IMG/VR virus record: IMGVR_UViG_3300033233_000039 | Location: 1-61,998 of that record | DNA from: a virus | Length of the DNA stretch: 61,998 bases | Reading direction: 5' to 3' (one strand) | Shown here: piece by piece, positions 47,676-55,216 of the stretch | How the letters are laid out: each line of letters starts with the position of its first letter | Numbering within the stretch: the first letter of the stretch is position 1 | Made by a program: the position numbers and the translations under genes | The notes under the pieces: model-generated | The model's input: only the letters and a program-made list of their open reading frames with translations | Told to the model about the DNA's origin: nothing | The model's database searches: none

Positions 47676-49152
47676 CTATCTTCTCCTTAAAGTCATATGT
47701 CCCACTATTCTCGAATACATCATACTCGTTTATAGTATGTCTTTCGAATGTGTAATGTCGGTGTCTAATATCACCATGTTTTTTAAGATACTTAACATTA
47801 TCAACCAAATCCCATATAATAGCACCAGTTTCTTCCTTATCAACATGCTTTCTTAAAGCTCTACCTATGGTTTGAATGATTCTAATGTAACTCTTTGAAG
47901 CACTAGCTAGTAATACTGTCTTTAGGCTAGGTATATTAACTCCTGCTGCAATAACTTGACTAGTTGCTATCAAGATAAGGTCTTTGACATCATTAGCTAT
48001 TAAACGCCATTTCTCACGCTCTTCAGCACTATCCTTTCCTGATATAAAAACAACTTGTCTTTCGGGAAATCTTTCTCTAAGTTCTAGCTCTAATATTTCC
48101 CCTTCTTTTATCTTATCTATTGTTATAATCATGGTATGATCTGTCATTTCACATATATGTTTAATCAAACCAATTCTATATTGTTTGATGAACACTTCTT
48201 CTCTAACAGCAACATATTCAAGCTTTGATGGTAGCTTATGTGAATAGTTGATATCCATCATATTAATGGTGCATTTAGAGATATACCCATCATCAGACAA
48301 GTCTTTGGATGTATATGTTTTTAGTACAGGCCCAATGTATGACCTGACAAGCAATTCATCTAATCTGCATTTTGGTAATGTTCCTGTAAATCCAAATCTC
48401 CACGATGAATTCGGTAGATGTTTTAAAGTATCATGAAGGACTGAGGCACTTGCACTATGACACTCATCAATTATAACACAATCAAATTGTTTTAATTCAC
48501 TTGCATGTGGGTTTGGTTTTCCTTTAGGTGTTTTAAGAGATTGCCAAGTAGATATAACTATCTGCTTATCAAACTCCTTCTTCTTCCCACCTACTTGACC
48601 TAATAGTTCTTCATATATACCATAATCAAGTAGGTCAGTATAGAATTGTGTTACCAATCCAATTGTTGGTACGATGATCAAAGACTTCTCTACATCAATC
48701 TTCATTAGCTCCTTAATGATATAAGCTATTGATAAGCTTTTACCAGAAGCTGTTGCTGATACGATAAGTCCCTTTCGATGCTTAATAGCAACTCTAACAA
48801 TATCTTCTTGATAGTCTCTAGGGTAGTATTTAAGATTCCATGTAAAGTCAGGATCATCAATCCCCTTAAACAATGCTATAACATCAAGATCAATGTTAAA
48901 AGGAACATCAGGATGTTTCTCTCTGGTAAACCTTATTAAATCAAAGAGCAATCCATATGGAAGCTTTCTTGAAGTAGTGCTGAAAATACACTTATCTCCT
49001 GACCATTTTCCCGATTTAAACAAGTGGCTAAACATATAACCATCGACCTTCTCAGTGAAGAACTTCTTCACACCATCAAGGTATTCGTAGTTAACAGTAT
49101 CAATTCTTATATTCAGTTCGTCATTTATAACAACATTAACATCTTTATTCAT
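47650..49152 (-). CDS. uvsW: UvsW-like RNA-DNA/branch-migration helicase
   Basis: The 500-aa product is close to T4 UvsW (503). It has the N-terminal small domain, then SF2 motifs: YPRDYQEDIV (Q-like), SATASGKSLS (I), IIVPTIGLVTQF (Ia), IIDECHSA (II, DECH), GFTGTLP (III), IATSQVIAAGVNIP (V), and IQTIGRALRKH (VI). UvsW unwinds R-loops and branched DNA and switches replication initiation to the recombination mode late in infection. In T4 it is a late gene; here a TATAAATA (49249-49242) lies 90 nt upstream within the preceding gene. Confidence 0.92.
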   Translation of the reverse strand: MNKDVNVVINDELNIRIDTVNYEYLDGVKKFFTEKVDGYMFSHLFKSGKWSGDKCIFSTTSRKLPYGLLFDLIRFTREKHPDVPFNIDLDVIALFKGIDDPDFTWNLKYYPRDYQEDIVRVAIKHRKGLIVSATASGKSLSIAYIIKELMKIDVEKSLIIVPTIGLVTQFYTDLLDYGIYEELLGQVGGKKKEFDKQIVISTWQSLKTPKGKPNPHASELKQFDCVIIDECHSASASVLHDTLKHLPNSSWRFGFTGTLPKCRLDELLVRSYIGPVLKTYTSKDLSDDGYISKCTINMMDINYSHKLPSKLEYVAVREEVFIKQYRIGLIKHICEMTDHTMIITIDKIKEGEILELELRERFPERQVVFISGKDSAEEREKWRLIANDVKDLILIATSQVIAAGVNIPSLKTVLLASASKSYIRIIQTIGRALRKHVDKEETGAIIWDLVDNVKYLKKHGDIRHRHYTFERHTINEYDVFENSGTYDFKEKIDEKDIISY

Positions 49153-49491
49153 TTATCTCCTTGTGTTTGATACAGTAGACCTTTGCATTGGAGCCTCATC
49201 ATAATCTCTGTCTTTATAGACTTCTACATATTGGTCAAAAGTATTTATAACACATCTATATGTCGGAAACTTCATATGATCGGGAACAACATCAAAATCC
49301 TTACAATAACAATACAACGAAAATAGGTCAGTATGAAAATCATATGTAATATCTACGGGAATAACATGACTATACAAAAGCTTCAATGTGCTTTCATATT
49401 CCTCAATGTTCTTGAACATGATACTTGCGACATATATAATTCCCTTTCTACCTTTCAACGATGACGATTTAATAAGACTCCCATTGTTCAT
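49153..49491 (-). CDS. Protein between uvsY and uvsW, unknown
   Basis: The 112-aa product (MNNGSLIKSSSLKGRKGIIY ... ) has a beta-rich core (IYVASIMFKNIEEYESTLKL, VDITYDFHTDLFSLYCYCKD) and a Lys/Arg-rich end. It overlaps the uvsY stop by 4 nt and precedes uvsW directly. T4 has small uvsY.-1/-2 genes in this place, but I see no sequence likeness to claim. Confidence 0.6.
   Translation of the reverse strand: MNNGSLIKSSSLKGRKGIIYVASIMFKNIEEYESTLKLLYSHVIPVDITYDFHTDLFSLYCYCKDFDVVPDHMKFPTYRCVINTFDQYVEVYKDRDYDEAPMQRSTVSNTRR
49242..49249 (-). promoter_or_regulatory. Late promoter candidate for uvsW
   Basis: Minus-strand TATAAATA, 90 nt before the uvsW start at 49152 and inside the upstream gene. T4 uvsW is transcribed late, so the position makes sense. 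Confidence 0.5.
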
Positions 49492-49928
49492 TCCAACATC
49501 CTCAGTACGTTTTTAAAACTCCATGCTTGCTTCTCAAGCGCATCTTTGATTGATTCGAAGAATTCTAGTCTTATCTCTCTAAGAAGAATTCTCTTCTTAT
49601 ATTTAATCACTTCGGGGTCTTTTGGGATATAGTATTTCTCAATCTCTGCTTTTGTAAGTGAAACATCAGACTTGTTTTTCAATGTATCATACAGGTTGCC
49701 AATATGTTCATCTCTTTCAATCTCAAGGACTTTCTTCAAACCCATCTCTTTGAGAGCAAGCAACCTAAAGTTTTGGATATGAAAAGGATTCCTTTGAATT
49801 TGTTCTTTGAGTTTGTATTCACTGGTTTCTACAAGACCATCAATACCATACTCTTCCCACATTTTCTTTTGAATATCATCCTTACATATATCATCAATGA
49901 TACGAGTATCTAGCTCTGATCTACTCAT
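49488..49928 (-). CDS. uvsY: UvsY-like recombination mediator
   Basis: The 146-aa product (T4 UvsY 137) is helical and basic at the C-terminus. The central EIERDEHIGNLYDTLKNKSD and PEVIKYKKRILLREIRLEFF correspond in order to T4 KARLDYYSGR... and DKDVLKVETSLQYW. The end SIKDALEKQAWSFKNVLRML matches GALDAIKSRGFAIKHIQDM. UvsY loads UvsX recombinase onto gp32-covered ssDNA. Proximity to uvsW as in T4 supports the call. Confidence 0.72.
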   Translation of the reverse strand: MSRSELDTRIIDDICKDDIQKKMWEEYGIDGLVETSEYKLKEQIQRNPFHIQNFRLLALKEMGLKKVLEIERDEHIGNLYDTLKNKSDVSLTKAEIEKYYIPKDPEVIKYKKRILLREIRLEFFESIKDALEKQAWSFKNVLRMLE

Positions 49929-50073
49929 TAATCATTACCTCTTTCTCTCTCTTAAAATATAAGAAACCATTTCTATCAACAGTCACCAACTCCCATCCAT
50001 CATTACCTACATCACTTAATGTATCTGTTCTGATAGGATTAAGTATCATATATTCAAACTTCTTCCTCTTCAT
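49921..50073 (-). CDS. DUF4177-like small protein
   Basis: ATG 50073 gives 50 aa: MKRKKFEYMILNPIRTDTLS, then DVGNDGWELVTVDRNGFLYF and KRE. The F-E-Y...L...G-x-x-G-WELV-x-V pattern is that of DUF4177-type proteins. Its ends overlap both neighbours (20 nt with 50054, 8 nt with uvsY). Function unknown. Confidence 0.6.
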   Translation of the reverse strand: MKRKKFEYMILNPIRTDTLSDVGNDGWELVTVDRNGFLYFKREKEVMINE

Positions 50074-50293
50074 CTATATCCTCCCATTTATAAGTACCAT
50101 TTTTAGATTCTTCTTTAAAAGTTTTCCACATGGAAGTATAGCACTCATCGGAGCAAATTACAACTAAAAAAGTTGGGTCTATCCAAGGTGTTGCTTCATT
50201 ACATATGAGACAACAACTATCCTCTTTGGATTGGAACATACCTCCCATCTTCCACTCTTCATCAACCTTATTATATTTCTCTGAATATTTCAC
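50054..50293 (-). CDS. Small zinc-finger protein, unknown
   Basis: GTG start at 50293 with the strong SD AGGAGG; a longer start at 50326 would precede the SD. The 79-aa product has SCCLICNEATPW ... VVICSDECYTSMW (C-x2-C/C-x3-C) and an acidic tail (EDIDEEEEV). It is the first gene of the UvsY/UvsW unit behind its own promoter. Confidence 0.6.
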   Translation of the reverse strand: MKYSEKYNKVDEEWKMGGMFQSKEDSCCLICNEATPWIDPTFLVVICSDECYTSMWKTFKEESKNGTYKWEDIDEEEEV

Positions 50294-50316
50294 TTGATAT
50301 CCTCCTAGTTTTCGAT

Positions 50317-50345
50317 ATAATACCAACTGTTGTCTGTTTTGTCAG
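50317..50345 (-). promoter_or_regulatory. Promoter of the UvsY/UvsW unit
   Basis: Minus strand CTGACA (50345-50340), 17 nt, TATTAT (50322-50317). It diverges from the plus-strand promoter at 50382. Confidence 0.7.
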
Positions 50346-50381
50346 CCAATAAAATAAATTAAAAATAACTCAATAAAAAGC

Positions 50382-50430
50382 TTGTAATGTGGGTTTCAAT
50401 AGTTTATTCTGTATTTGTCATTGAGACAAA
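50382..50430 (+). promoter_or_regulatory. Early-type promoter with leader stem-loop
   Basis: TTGTAA (50382-50387), 17 nt, TATTCT (50405-50410), then TTTGTC-ATTGA-GACAAA (50414-50430) near the transcript start. It matches the 33398 element including the loop position. Confidence 0.78.
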
Positions 50431-50461
50431 ACAAATAAAAACTTCTTCAAAGGTGTACAAC

Positions 50462-50674
50462 ATGAAACACATTATTCGGAACGAACAAGCTGTAATGGGT
50501 GTAGCTGCTCTTGCTTTTGCTCAGAAGTCTATTGTTGCTATTTGTGGTGAGAGGGTGTCTACCAAGAGTGTTACCCTTGATCTTGAAGATGACTGTTGCC
50601 CTAACTGTACTCTTCAGGCTGTATCCGAAATAGAGGAAGGTTCTGAAGATATCTTTGATAATCGATCATTATAA
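50462..50674 (+). CDS. Small protein with CxxC pair, unknown
   Basis: Start at ATG 50462 after AAAGG, as the upstream 25 codons lie in the promoter. The 70-aa product: MKHIIRNEQAVMGVAALAFA ... DDCCPNCTLQAVSEIEEG. A small early protein with one CxxC and an acidic end. Function unknown. Confidence 0.55.
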   Translation: MKHIIRNEQAVMGVAALAFAQKSIVAICGERVSTKSVTLDLEDDCCPNCTLQAVSEIEEGSEDIFDNRSL

Positions 50675-50685
50675 GGAGAATTGAA

Positions 50686-50826
50686 ATGAATGTACTTATG
50701 CGCGGAATTGTAAACGTATTGGCACTTGTTGTTGGTTGTATTGTTCTAGGAATGGCTTTGGGTACTAATATAGGTATTGGAATTTTTCTTGTGGGTTGGG
50801 CTATTCTTCCAGTGGCTAAAAAATAG
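50686..50826 (+). CDS. 46-aa two-span membrane protein
   Basis: ATG 50686 with SD AAGGAG. The product MNVLMRGIVNVLALVVGCIV continues GMALGTNIGIGIFLVGWAIL; nearly all hydrophobic, with basic ends. A small membrane protein of the early-type cluster, function unknown. Confidence 0.55.
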   Translation: MNVLMRGIVNVLALVVGCIVLGMALGTNIGIGIFLVGWAILPVAKK

Positions 50827-50880
50827 TGAAAGCCTCAATACAACCATCAAATACTACTGGAGTGAAATGGGTGGAGTTTA

Positions 50881-51213
50881 ATGGAAGACTATAAAAAATA
50901 TCGAGGTAAGTGCAAAGAATATGTTCATATGGCTCTTCTATCAGATTCTACCTTAACAGCTGTTAGAGGGCATTATGAATGCCCTCTATGGGGTCTTCAA
51001 GCTCATTGGTGGTGTGTTCGTCAAGATGGTACAATTTATGATCCTACTAAAGATCAATTTCCCTCAAAAGGTCTTGGTGAATACATTCCTTTCGATGGTT
51101 GGTGTGAATGCTCTGAATGTCATAAGAAAGTGTTGGAAAAGGATGTTCATAGCTTTGAGTCTAATTATTGCTTCTGTTCAATGAAATGCCATATGGCTTT
51201 CGTTGGTCTATAA
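50881..51213 (+). CDS. Cys/His-rich protein, unknown
   Basis: The 110-aa product has GHYECPLWGLQAHWWCVRQD, GWCECSECHKKV and YCFCSMKCHMAF. The last two form a likely zinc site (CxC-x2-C, CxC-x3-C). The first half, with Trp and DPTKDQF, is unassigned. SD GGAG precedes ATG 50881. It resembles other small early zinc proteins nearby. Confidence 0.6.
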   Translation: MEDYKKYRGKCKEYVHMALLSDSTLTAVRGHYECPLWGLQAHWWCVRQDGTIYDPTKDQFPSKGLGEYIPFDGWCECSECHKKVLEKDVHSFESNYCFCSMKCHMAFVGL

Positions 51214-51233
51214 TCAAACATAAGGAGTTTAAC

Positions 51234-51449
51234 ATGAGTGCTAAGAATTTTTGTGATCTGTGTGGACGAGAAATGAATGAGAAGTTTTATGAGCATATCG
51301 AAGTTACGGAGACTTGCAAGACAGGTAAGTTTCGTATTAGCATCGATATCTCAGCACCTAAAGGAACACACTTCTGTCGTAAGTGTATAACCAAACAACT
51401 TATGATCATTCGTAAAAGTGGGGCTGATACTCCAAGTAATGTTATTTGA
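51234..51449 (+). CDS. Small zinc-finger protein, unknown
   Basis: Start at ATG 51234 with SD AAGGAG. The 71-aa product has FCDLCGREMNEKF ... THFCRKCITKQL (CxxC/CxxC zinc pair) around a beta hairpin. The upstream in-frame start lies in the previous gene. Function unknown. Confidence 0.6.
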   Translation: MSAKNFCDLCGREMNEKFYEHIEVTETCKTGKFRISIDISAPKGTHFCRKCITKQLMIIRKSGADTPSNVI

Positions 51450-51458
51450 AAATAATCC

Positions 51459-51486
51459 CTGCATTCTGCTTTCAATGTGTTAATCT
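51459..51486 (+). promoter_or_regulatory. Weak early-type promoter
   Basis: CTGCAT (51459-51464), 16 nt, TAATCT (51481-51486), before the structured leader of the 51635 gene. Confidence 0.45.
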
Positions 51487-51552
51487 GTATTCTACTGAAG
51501 TGAATTGAAGTTAACTTATTTAATCGATTGATAATGGAGGAAGTTATGGCGA

Positions 51553-51599
51553 TCTAGGATAACCACCTAGCTTCAGGGAATTAAACTAGAGTTTCCTGA
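51553..51599 (+). ncRNA. Structured 5' leader (two adjacent hairpins)
   Basis: CTAGG (51554-51558) pairs with CCTAG (51566-51570). TCAGGGAA (51573-51580) pairs with TTTCCTGA (51592-51599; one G-U). The roughly 150-nt leader before ATG 51635 has no protein-coding signal. It could be a regulatory RNA element; no known riboswitch was recognised. Confidence 0.35.
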
Positions 51600-51634
51600 T
51601 GCGAGTTGAGTAACCTAATTTTAAGGAGAACATC

Positions 51635-51877
51635 ATGAGCACTAGAGACACTGAGATTCAAGGCGATTGGGAAATAAAGTATAATCATATGCATTTTGGG
51701 ATTGAGAACGTCAAGGCTATTGGATGGGATTTTGCTAATAACCACTATGCCTACAAGGGCTGTGGTAATAACTTAATCATTGTTACCATCGAAGGTAATT
51801 GCACTTGGGGTGAGAAGGAACCCATCAAGCTTTATATTCCAGATTTTCATATTGAGATTAATAAAATAGTTAGTTGA
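51635..51877 (+). CDS. 80-aa protein, unknown
   Basis: ATG 51635 follows AAGGAG. The product is MSTRDTEIQGDWEIKYNHMH ... GNNLIIVTIEGNCTWGEKEP, a mixed beta protein without known motif. It is the only gene behind the structured leader. Confidence 0.55.
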   Translation: MSTRDTEIQGDWEIKYNHMHFGIENVKAIGWDFANNHYAYKGCGNNLIIVTIEGNCTWGEKEPIKLYIPDFHIEINKIVS

Positions 51878-51902
51878 CTGAAGTGCTTTTCTGTGGTATT
51901 TT
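51874..51902 (+). promoter_or_regulatory. Early-type promoter (TTGACT-N17-TATTTT)
   Basis: TTGACT (51874-51879) overlaps the stop of the 51635 gene; TATTTT is at 51897-51902. Confidence 0.65.
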
Positions 51903-51971
51903 TAGCTTTACTGGCTGAAAGAAATAATATTATTAGCTATTATAATATAAGAAAAAGTTTAGGAGGTTAAC

Positions 51972-52064
51972 ATGAACATCAACAACAAAAATGATCGAAT
52001 GGTTAGAGTAACTCATCATCCTTACTGTTCCTTTCTTACTATTGGTATTTTGGGTTTGCTTTGA
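51972..52064 (+). CDS. 30-aa peptide with strong SD; overlaps an interrupted membrane-protein frame
   Basis: AGGAGG (51961-51966) precedes ATG 51972, giving MNINNKNDRMVRVTHHPYCS with a hydrophobic end. In another frame, 51991-52101 reads MIEWLE, TAA, then LIILTVPFLLLVFWVCFESG and a short tail, which looks much more like a real small membrane protein split by one stop codon. One of these is the biological product. Confidence 0.35.
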   Translation: MNINNKNDRMVRVTHHPYCSFLTIGILGLL

Positions 52065-52104
52065 AAGTGGATGGGTTTTTGCTAATCATTTTAGGGGATA
52101 ATAT

Positions 52105-52272
52105 ATGTCAGAAACAAAAACAGTTACTGTTGGGGACAAAAATAGTGTTGGAAAAGAAGAAGTGTGGTGTGTTTGGTATAATTGTCCAAACTGCTATTGC
52201 ACCAATATAAGGAATGGTTATGGTTTTTGTCCTGATTGTGGGATTGAAGTAGTTTGGTTGAAAGGAGAGTAA
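52105..52272 (+). CDS. Small zinc-ribbon protein
   Basis: ATG 52105, 55 aa, with VWYNCPNCYCTNIRNGYGFC and PDCG: a CxxC/CxxC ribbon. Its TAA is followed directly by the next ATG. The SD is weak (AGGGGA). A small early-type protein of unknown role. Confidence 0.6.
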   Translation: MSETKTVTVGDKNSVGKEEVWCVWYNCPNCYCTNIRNGYGFCPDCGIEVVWLKGE

Positions 52273-52494
52273 ATGGTTAACAAAACAGATTATGATGAAA
52301 ACATTGCAAATGATGTTAAGAATTTTGCTAGAGAGATACAAGGTAGGAAGAAAGTAGAGTTTCATACCGGGGAATATGATACATGGAAGATGAATATTAT
52401 CAATAATAAGAGAAGGGCCGGAATCATACTCACACAAGAAGAGCGAGATTTCCTTGCTGCTATTGAAGAAATACCACCTGACCTAATGAGCTAA
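52273..52494 (+). CDS. 73-aa protein, unknown
   Basis: It starts right after the preceding stop. The product MVNKTDYDENIANDVKNFAR ... RRAGIILTQEERDFLAAIEE is charged and helical. SD AAAGGAG lies in the end of the previous gene. No motif known. Confidence 0.55.
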   Translation: MVNKTDYDENIANDVKNFAREIQGRKKVEFHTGEYDTWKMNIINNKRRAGIILTQEERDFLAAIEEIPPDLMS

Positions 52495-52496
52495 TA

Positions 52497-52613
52497 ATGA
52501 TTAATACAAATTTAGATGCGCTAATTAGAGAACTGGACTTTTGTGTTGCACTGCATGGAATGTTGATAGCTGTTGGTGTTGTTGGTGTGGATAGTGAAAT
52601 GAACTGCGAATAA
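52497..52613 (+). CDS. 38-aa peptide, unknown
   Basis: ATG 52497 lies 2 nt after a stop (TAATAATG). The product MINTNLDALIRELDFCVALH continues with a hydrophobic MLIAVGVVGVD. No SD of note. Possibly a coupled small membrane peptide. Confidence 0.4.
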   Translation: MINTNLDALIRELDFCVALHGMLIAVGVVGVDSEMNCE

Positions 52614-52668
52614 GTTATACAGACTGCAAAGAAGTATTTATCAGAGAAAGGACTATTAGGTACTATAA

Positions 52669-53034
52669 GTGATTAAGCATGGAAACCCACCATACCTTGA
52701 ATGTTCTTCAAAGGGATTCAAACCCTTCTCAGCATTCTATGCTAAGTTGAATGGAAAGAGCATTGAAGAGATATATCAAGCATTCAAGATATTCGATGAT
52801 GGATCAACTAACCTATCTTGGAGAGAAGCCAAGGGTAGGAAAGCCGTTAATCAAGAAGCCTGTGATGAACTTTATTCTGCATTATGGATAGAATATATAT
52901 TGCAAAATCCAGATTTACTTGATATACTAAAACAACAAACCGGATTATCTGATATGTTTGGTCAGAAAGGTCATTGCTGTCAAGCAACTGAATTGTGGTT
53001 CATTAAGAAGAATTTTAGTATGGAGGATTTTTAG
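52669..53034 (+). CDS. Conserved-type phage protein, unknown
   Basis: GTG start at 52669. The 121-aa product contains NPPYLECSSKGFKPFSAFYA, NGKSIEEIYQAFKIF, LSWREAKGRKAVNQEACDEL and GLSDMFGQKGHCCQATELWF. I recall similar short proteins with this S-A-F-Y-A / WREAKGR / D-x-FGQ-x-G order in other phages, but I know no function. No clear SD. Confidence 0.6.
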   Translation: MIKHGNPPYLECSSKGFKPFSAFYAKLNGKSIEEIYQAFKIFDDGSTNLSWREAKGRKAVNQEACDELYSALWIEYILQNPDLLDILKQQTGLSDMFGQKGHCCQATELWFIKKNFSMEDF

Positions 53035-53035
53035 T

Positions 53036-53548
53036 ATGAGTTTAAGTATTAATGTAGATCATAAGACAATTAGAGCGTTGATGTATGGCGATCCTGAATT
53101 TGAGGTAAAGGTTAAGGATGCTATTCTTCGTACTGCATTGAAGGAAAATGCCTCTTCAGTCGTTAGAGGATTAAATAAGGATTATATTAATAGAGCTTTA
53201 AGGGATGCATTAAAAGAGGAAGTTGGCCAAAGTAGCCTTGATAGGAATGGTCATGCTATGTTTGAGCTTACCAGACAGATGAAGGAGGCTATTGATGATC
53301 ATATCAGTTGTCAGATAACTTCTCTGATACGAACTCAGTTTGAGAAAGCCACTTCAGAAGCTAATGATAAGATTGATATATATGTCAACGATTTTAAAAA
53401 TCGTATAGATAGAGTTCTTGATGATAAATTCAATAAGGGATTGGCTGAGTATGTTTTAAAAGAGCTTACATTAAGATTCACAACACTAGCAGAGAAGCTT
53501 AAACCATTGATGCCTTGGACTAATGATAATCAAAAGGAGACAAAATGA
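53036..53548 (+). CDS. Helical/coiled-coil protein, unknown
   Basis: Start at ATG 53036 after TGGAGG. The 170-aa product (MSLSINVDHKTIRALMYGDP ...) is strongly helical, with heptad-like stretches (FEKATSEANDKIDIYVNDFK; RIDRVLDDKFNKGLAEYVL). No motif known. It overlaps the next gene by 4 nt. Confidence 0.6.
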   Translation: MSLSINVDHKTIRALMYGDPEFEVKVKDAILRTALKENASSVVRGLNKDYINRALRDALKEEVGQSSLDRNGHAMFELTRQMKEAIDDHISCQITSLIRTQFEKATSEANDKIDIYVNDFKNRIDRVLDDKFNKGLAEYVLKELTLRFTTLAEKLKPLMPWTNDNQKETK

Positions 53549-54129
53549 ACAGATACTACTTTAAAGACTCCAATGGTGGTGCATACATCATCACTATGGA
53601 TAGACCTGTAACAACAGACACATATAGGGAATCATTATTGATTAGGGAATCATTATTGATTATTGATCTTACTACTGGTAAGATTCTTAAACAACGATAT
53701 ATATGCCCACAAGACCTTTCAGAAGAGGCTCTACTAACATTGGCTGATACTATTAAAGAAAAAGATGACATCATCAACCGACAGGCACAGAAAATTCATG
53801 GTCTTGAAGCAGTCAATGCTTCTCTTAAAGAAAAAAATGATCATCTTCATGTAGAGATTCGTAAAGTTGGTTGTGATCTTCTGTCATATAAAGAACTAAC
53901 AGAGATGCGTAGCAAAGCCCTTGCTGCTAGTATTGAAAAGAGTAAATATCAAACAGAATTAATCAATAAGCTATATTCTACTGTTAGAGTTAATGATACA
54001 ATATCTGATAGTGATCGAGAGTTTGAAGATTATTGGGAAAGACGTAATCAAACAGGAATCTACTCCTTCTCTGATAAAGCAGTTGCAAGAAAATCATGGA
54101 TGGAATGTATTAATGATGAACTATCGTGA
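53545..54129 (+). CDS. Coiled-coil protein with 18-bp tandem repeat, unknown
   Basis: The 194-aa product has a beta-rich start (MNRYYFKDSNGGAYIITMDR), then a duplicated RESLLI-RESLLI, and a central coiled coil (TIKEKDDIINRQAQKIHGLE). The C-terminal SDREFEDYWERR...SFSDKAVARKSWMECI resembles the end of small phage proteins that follow a coiled coil, unassigned. SD AAGGAG. Confidence 0.6.
   Translation: MNRYYFKDSNGGAYIITMDRPVTTDTYRESLLIRESLLIIDLTTGKILKQRYICPQDLSEEALLTLADTIKEKDDIINRQAQKIHGLEAVNASLKEKNDHLHVEIRKVGCDLLSYKELTEMRSKALAASIEKSKYQTELINKLYSTVRVNDTISDSDREFEDYWERRNQTGIYSFSDKAVARKSWMECINDELS
53626..53661 (+). repeat. 18-bp perfect tandem repeat inside a coding region
   Basis: AGGGAATCATTATTGATT occurs twice back to back (53626-53643, 53644-53661), adding RESLLI in frame. 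A likely recent slippage event or length-variable site. Confidence 0.9.
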
Positions 54130-54301
54130 GATAATTAAATATATCAACGATAATGAAGAATGTGATATTAATTACACTATATCATTACTAAAGGTTGCTC
54201 TATCATATGGGAATCACAAACATCAATGTACATATAACTATGGACATGATTGTTCCTGTGGATTTGATGAACTTAAAAAAATTGCTGGTATGCGATCATG
54301 A
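54113..54301 (+). CDS. Small Cys/His-containing protein, unknown
   Basis: ATG 54113 or 54116 in the end of the previous gene gives 62 or 61 aa: MNYREIIKYINDNEECDINY ... HKHQCTYNYGHDCSCGFDEL, a possible metal site. It overlaps the next start by 4 nt. Function unknown. Confidence 0.5.
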   Translation: MMNYREIIKYINDNEECDINYTISLLKVALSYGNHKHQCTYNYGHDCSCGFDELKKIAGMRS

Positions 54302-54747
54302 AGATTAATAAAAATACATATCCATTCTATGGCTGGGATTATAGTGAATTCTGTAATGCATGGAATCTTCCTTATGAAGTAGGCGATCCTAGATATTACA
54401 ACATGGTTTCTAGGAATACTGATAATCCATTTGATTTTGATAAGATTGGTCCTGTTGCTGAAGAATGTCCTGACTACTTTAATAATGGCCGTGTATTGAA
54501 GATTTATCTTGAGAAAGTTTTAGAAGTGTATTATAATAATGAATATCATAAGTGGATAAAAAACAAACGTAATGATAGAGTTCTATCGAAGGTAGCTAAT
54601 GATATAAGACTTTTTCTGTCTATGTTGGGGAATCCAAAAACAGCAAATGGGTATCTGCATCCAATGTGGTTGGGTATGTCTAAGATTGAACTTGACGAAG
54701 AGCTTGTTAGCCTTACAATCCAATTGATAGAAAAAATGTGGGATTAA
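54298..54747 (+). CDS. 149-aa protein, unknown
   Basis: The product starts MKINKNTYPFYGWDYSEFCN and has FDFDKIGPVAEECPDYFNNG, then a helical half (VLKIYLEKVLEVYYNNEYHK). Soluble, with no recognised domain. It overlaps the previous stop. Confidence 0.55.
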   Translation: MKINKNTYPFYGWDYSEFCNAWNLPYEVGDPRYYNMVSRNTDNPFDFDKIGPVAEECPDYFNNGRVLKIYLEKVLEVYYNNEYHKWIKNKRNDRVLSKVANDIRLFLSMLGNPKTANGYLHPMWLGMSKIELDEELVSLTIQLIEKMWD

Positions 54748-54768
54748 TAAATTACATAAAGGGGATTT

Positions 54769-55050
54769 ATGGGAAGACCAATGAATGGGAATGAGGTTGC
54801 GGAGCACTTGGGGGTTTCTCGACAATTCGTGTCGATGTGTACCAGAAATGGCATTTATAAAATATATAAAGAAGTGTTGAGGCAAGGAATAAGCAATACT
54901 CCAGCAGAAGCGGTTTGTGCTATGATGGTGGGGTTGGGTATTCATAAAGCAACTGAGATAGAGGTATATGAGTTTATTAACCTCTTTCCTAAAGACATTA
55001 TTACCAAAGTAAAAAAAGAACTAAAGGAGAAGAAGTATGTCGAAATCTAG
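54769..55050 (+). CDS. HTH DNA-binding protein
   Basis: The 93-aa product begins MGRPMNGNEVAEHLGVSRQF, where NEVAEHLGVSRQFVSMCTRN forms a clear helix-turn-helix (MerR/excisionase or sigma-region-4 like). The rest is helical (INLFPKDIITKVKKELKEKK). It is probably a small transcription regulator. The SD AAGGGG precedes it; it is co-transcribed with the next two genes. Confidence 0.7.
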   Translation: MGRPMNGNEVAEHLGVSRQFVSMCTRNGIYKIYKEVLRQGISNTPAEAVCAMMVGLGIHKATEIEVYEFINLFPKDIITKVKKELKEKKYVEI

Positions 55051-55204
55051 TAAAGTAACCTGTTATACCTGTACCGCATTTGTTATTGATGTTGATAAAG
55101 CGTATTGCGAAGAAAATTGGTTTGAAAATGAACCATTGTCTAAGGCAAAGACATTCGAACCAAAAATGTTCGAATGTGTTAACTACGAAAAAGAACCAGC
55201 ATAA
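55037..55204 (+). CDS. 55-aa protein with cysteine pairs
   Basis: ATG 55037 with SD AAAGGAG inside the previous gene. The product has KVTCYTCTAFVIDVDKAYC and MFECVNYEKEP; four Cys in a zinc-finger-like spacing. Function unknown. Confidence 0.55.
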   Translation: MSKSSKVTCYTCTAFVIDVDKAYCEENWFENEPLSKAKTFEPKMFECVNYEKEPA

Positions 55205-55216
55205 GGAGAAACAAAA

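Noticed and set aside
49921-50073. Frameshift in the DUF4177-like gene
   Set aside because: A first reading suggested a missing base; rereading the sequence showed a continuous frame through GWELV.
50826-50894. GTG frame of 22 codons between two small genes
   Set aside because: It ends inside the next gene, has no SD and no protein-like pattern.
51541-51620. Possible tRNA in the structured leader
   Set aside because: No acceptor stem pairing, no T-loop (GTTC) and no anticodon arm of the right size were found; it was kept only as a structured leader.
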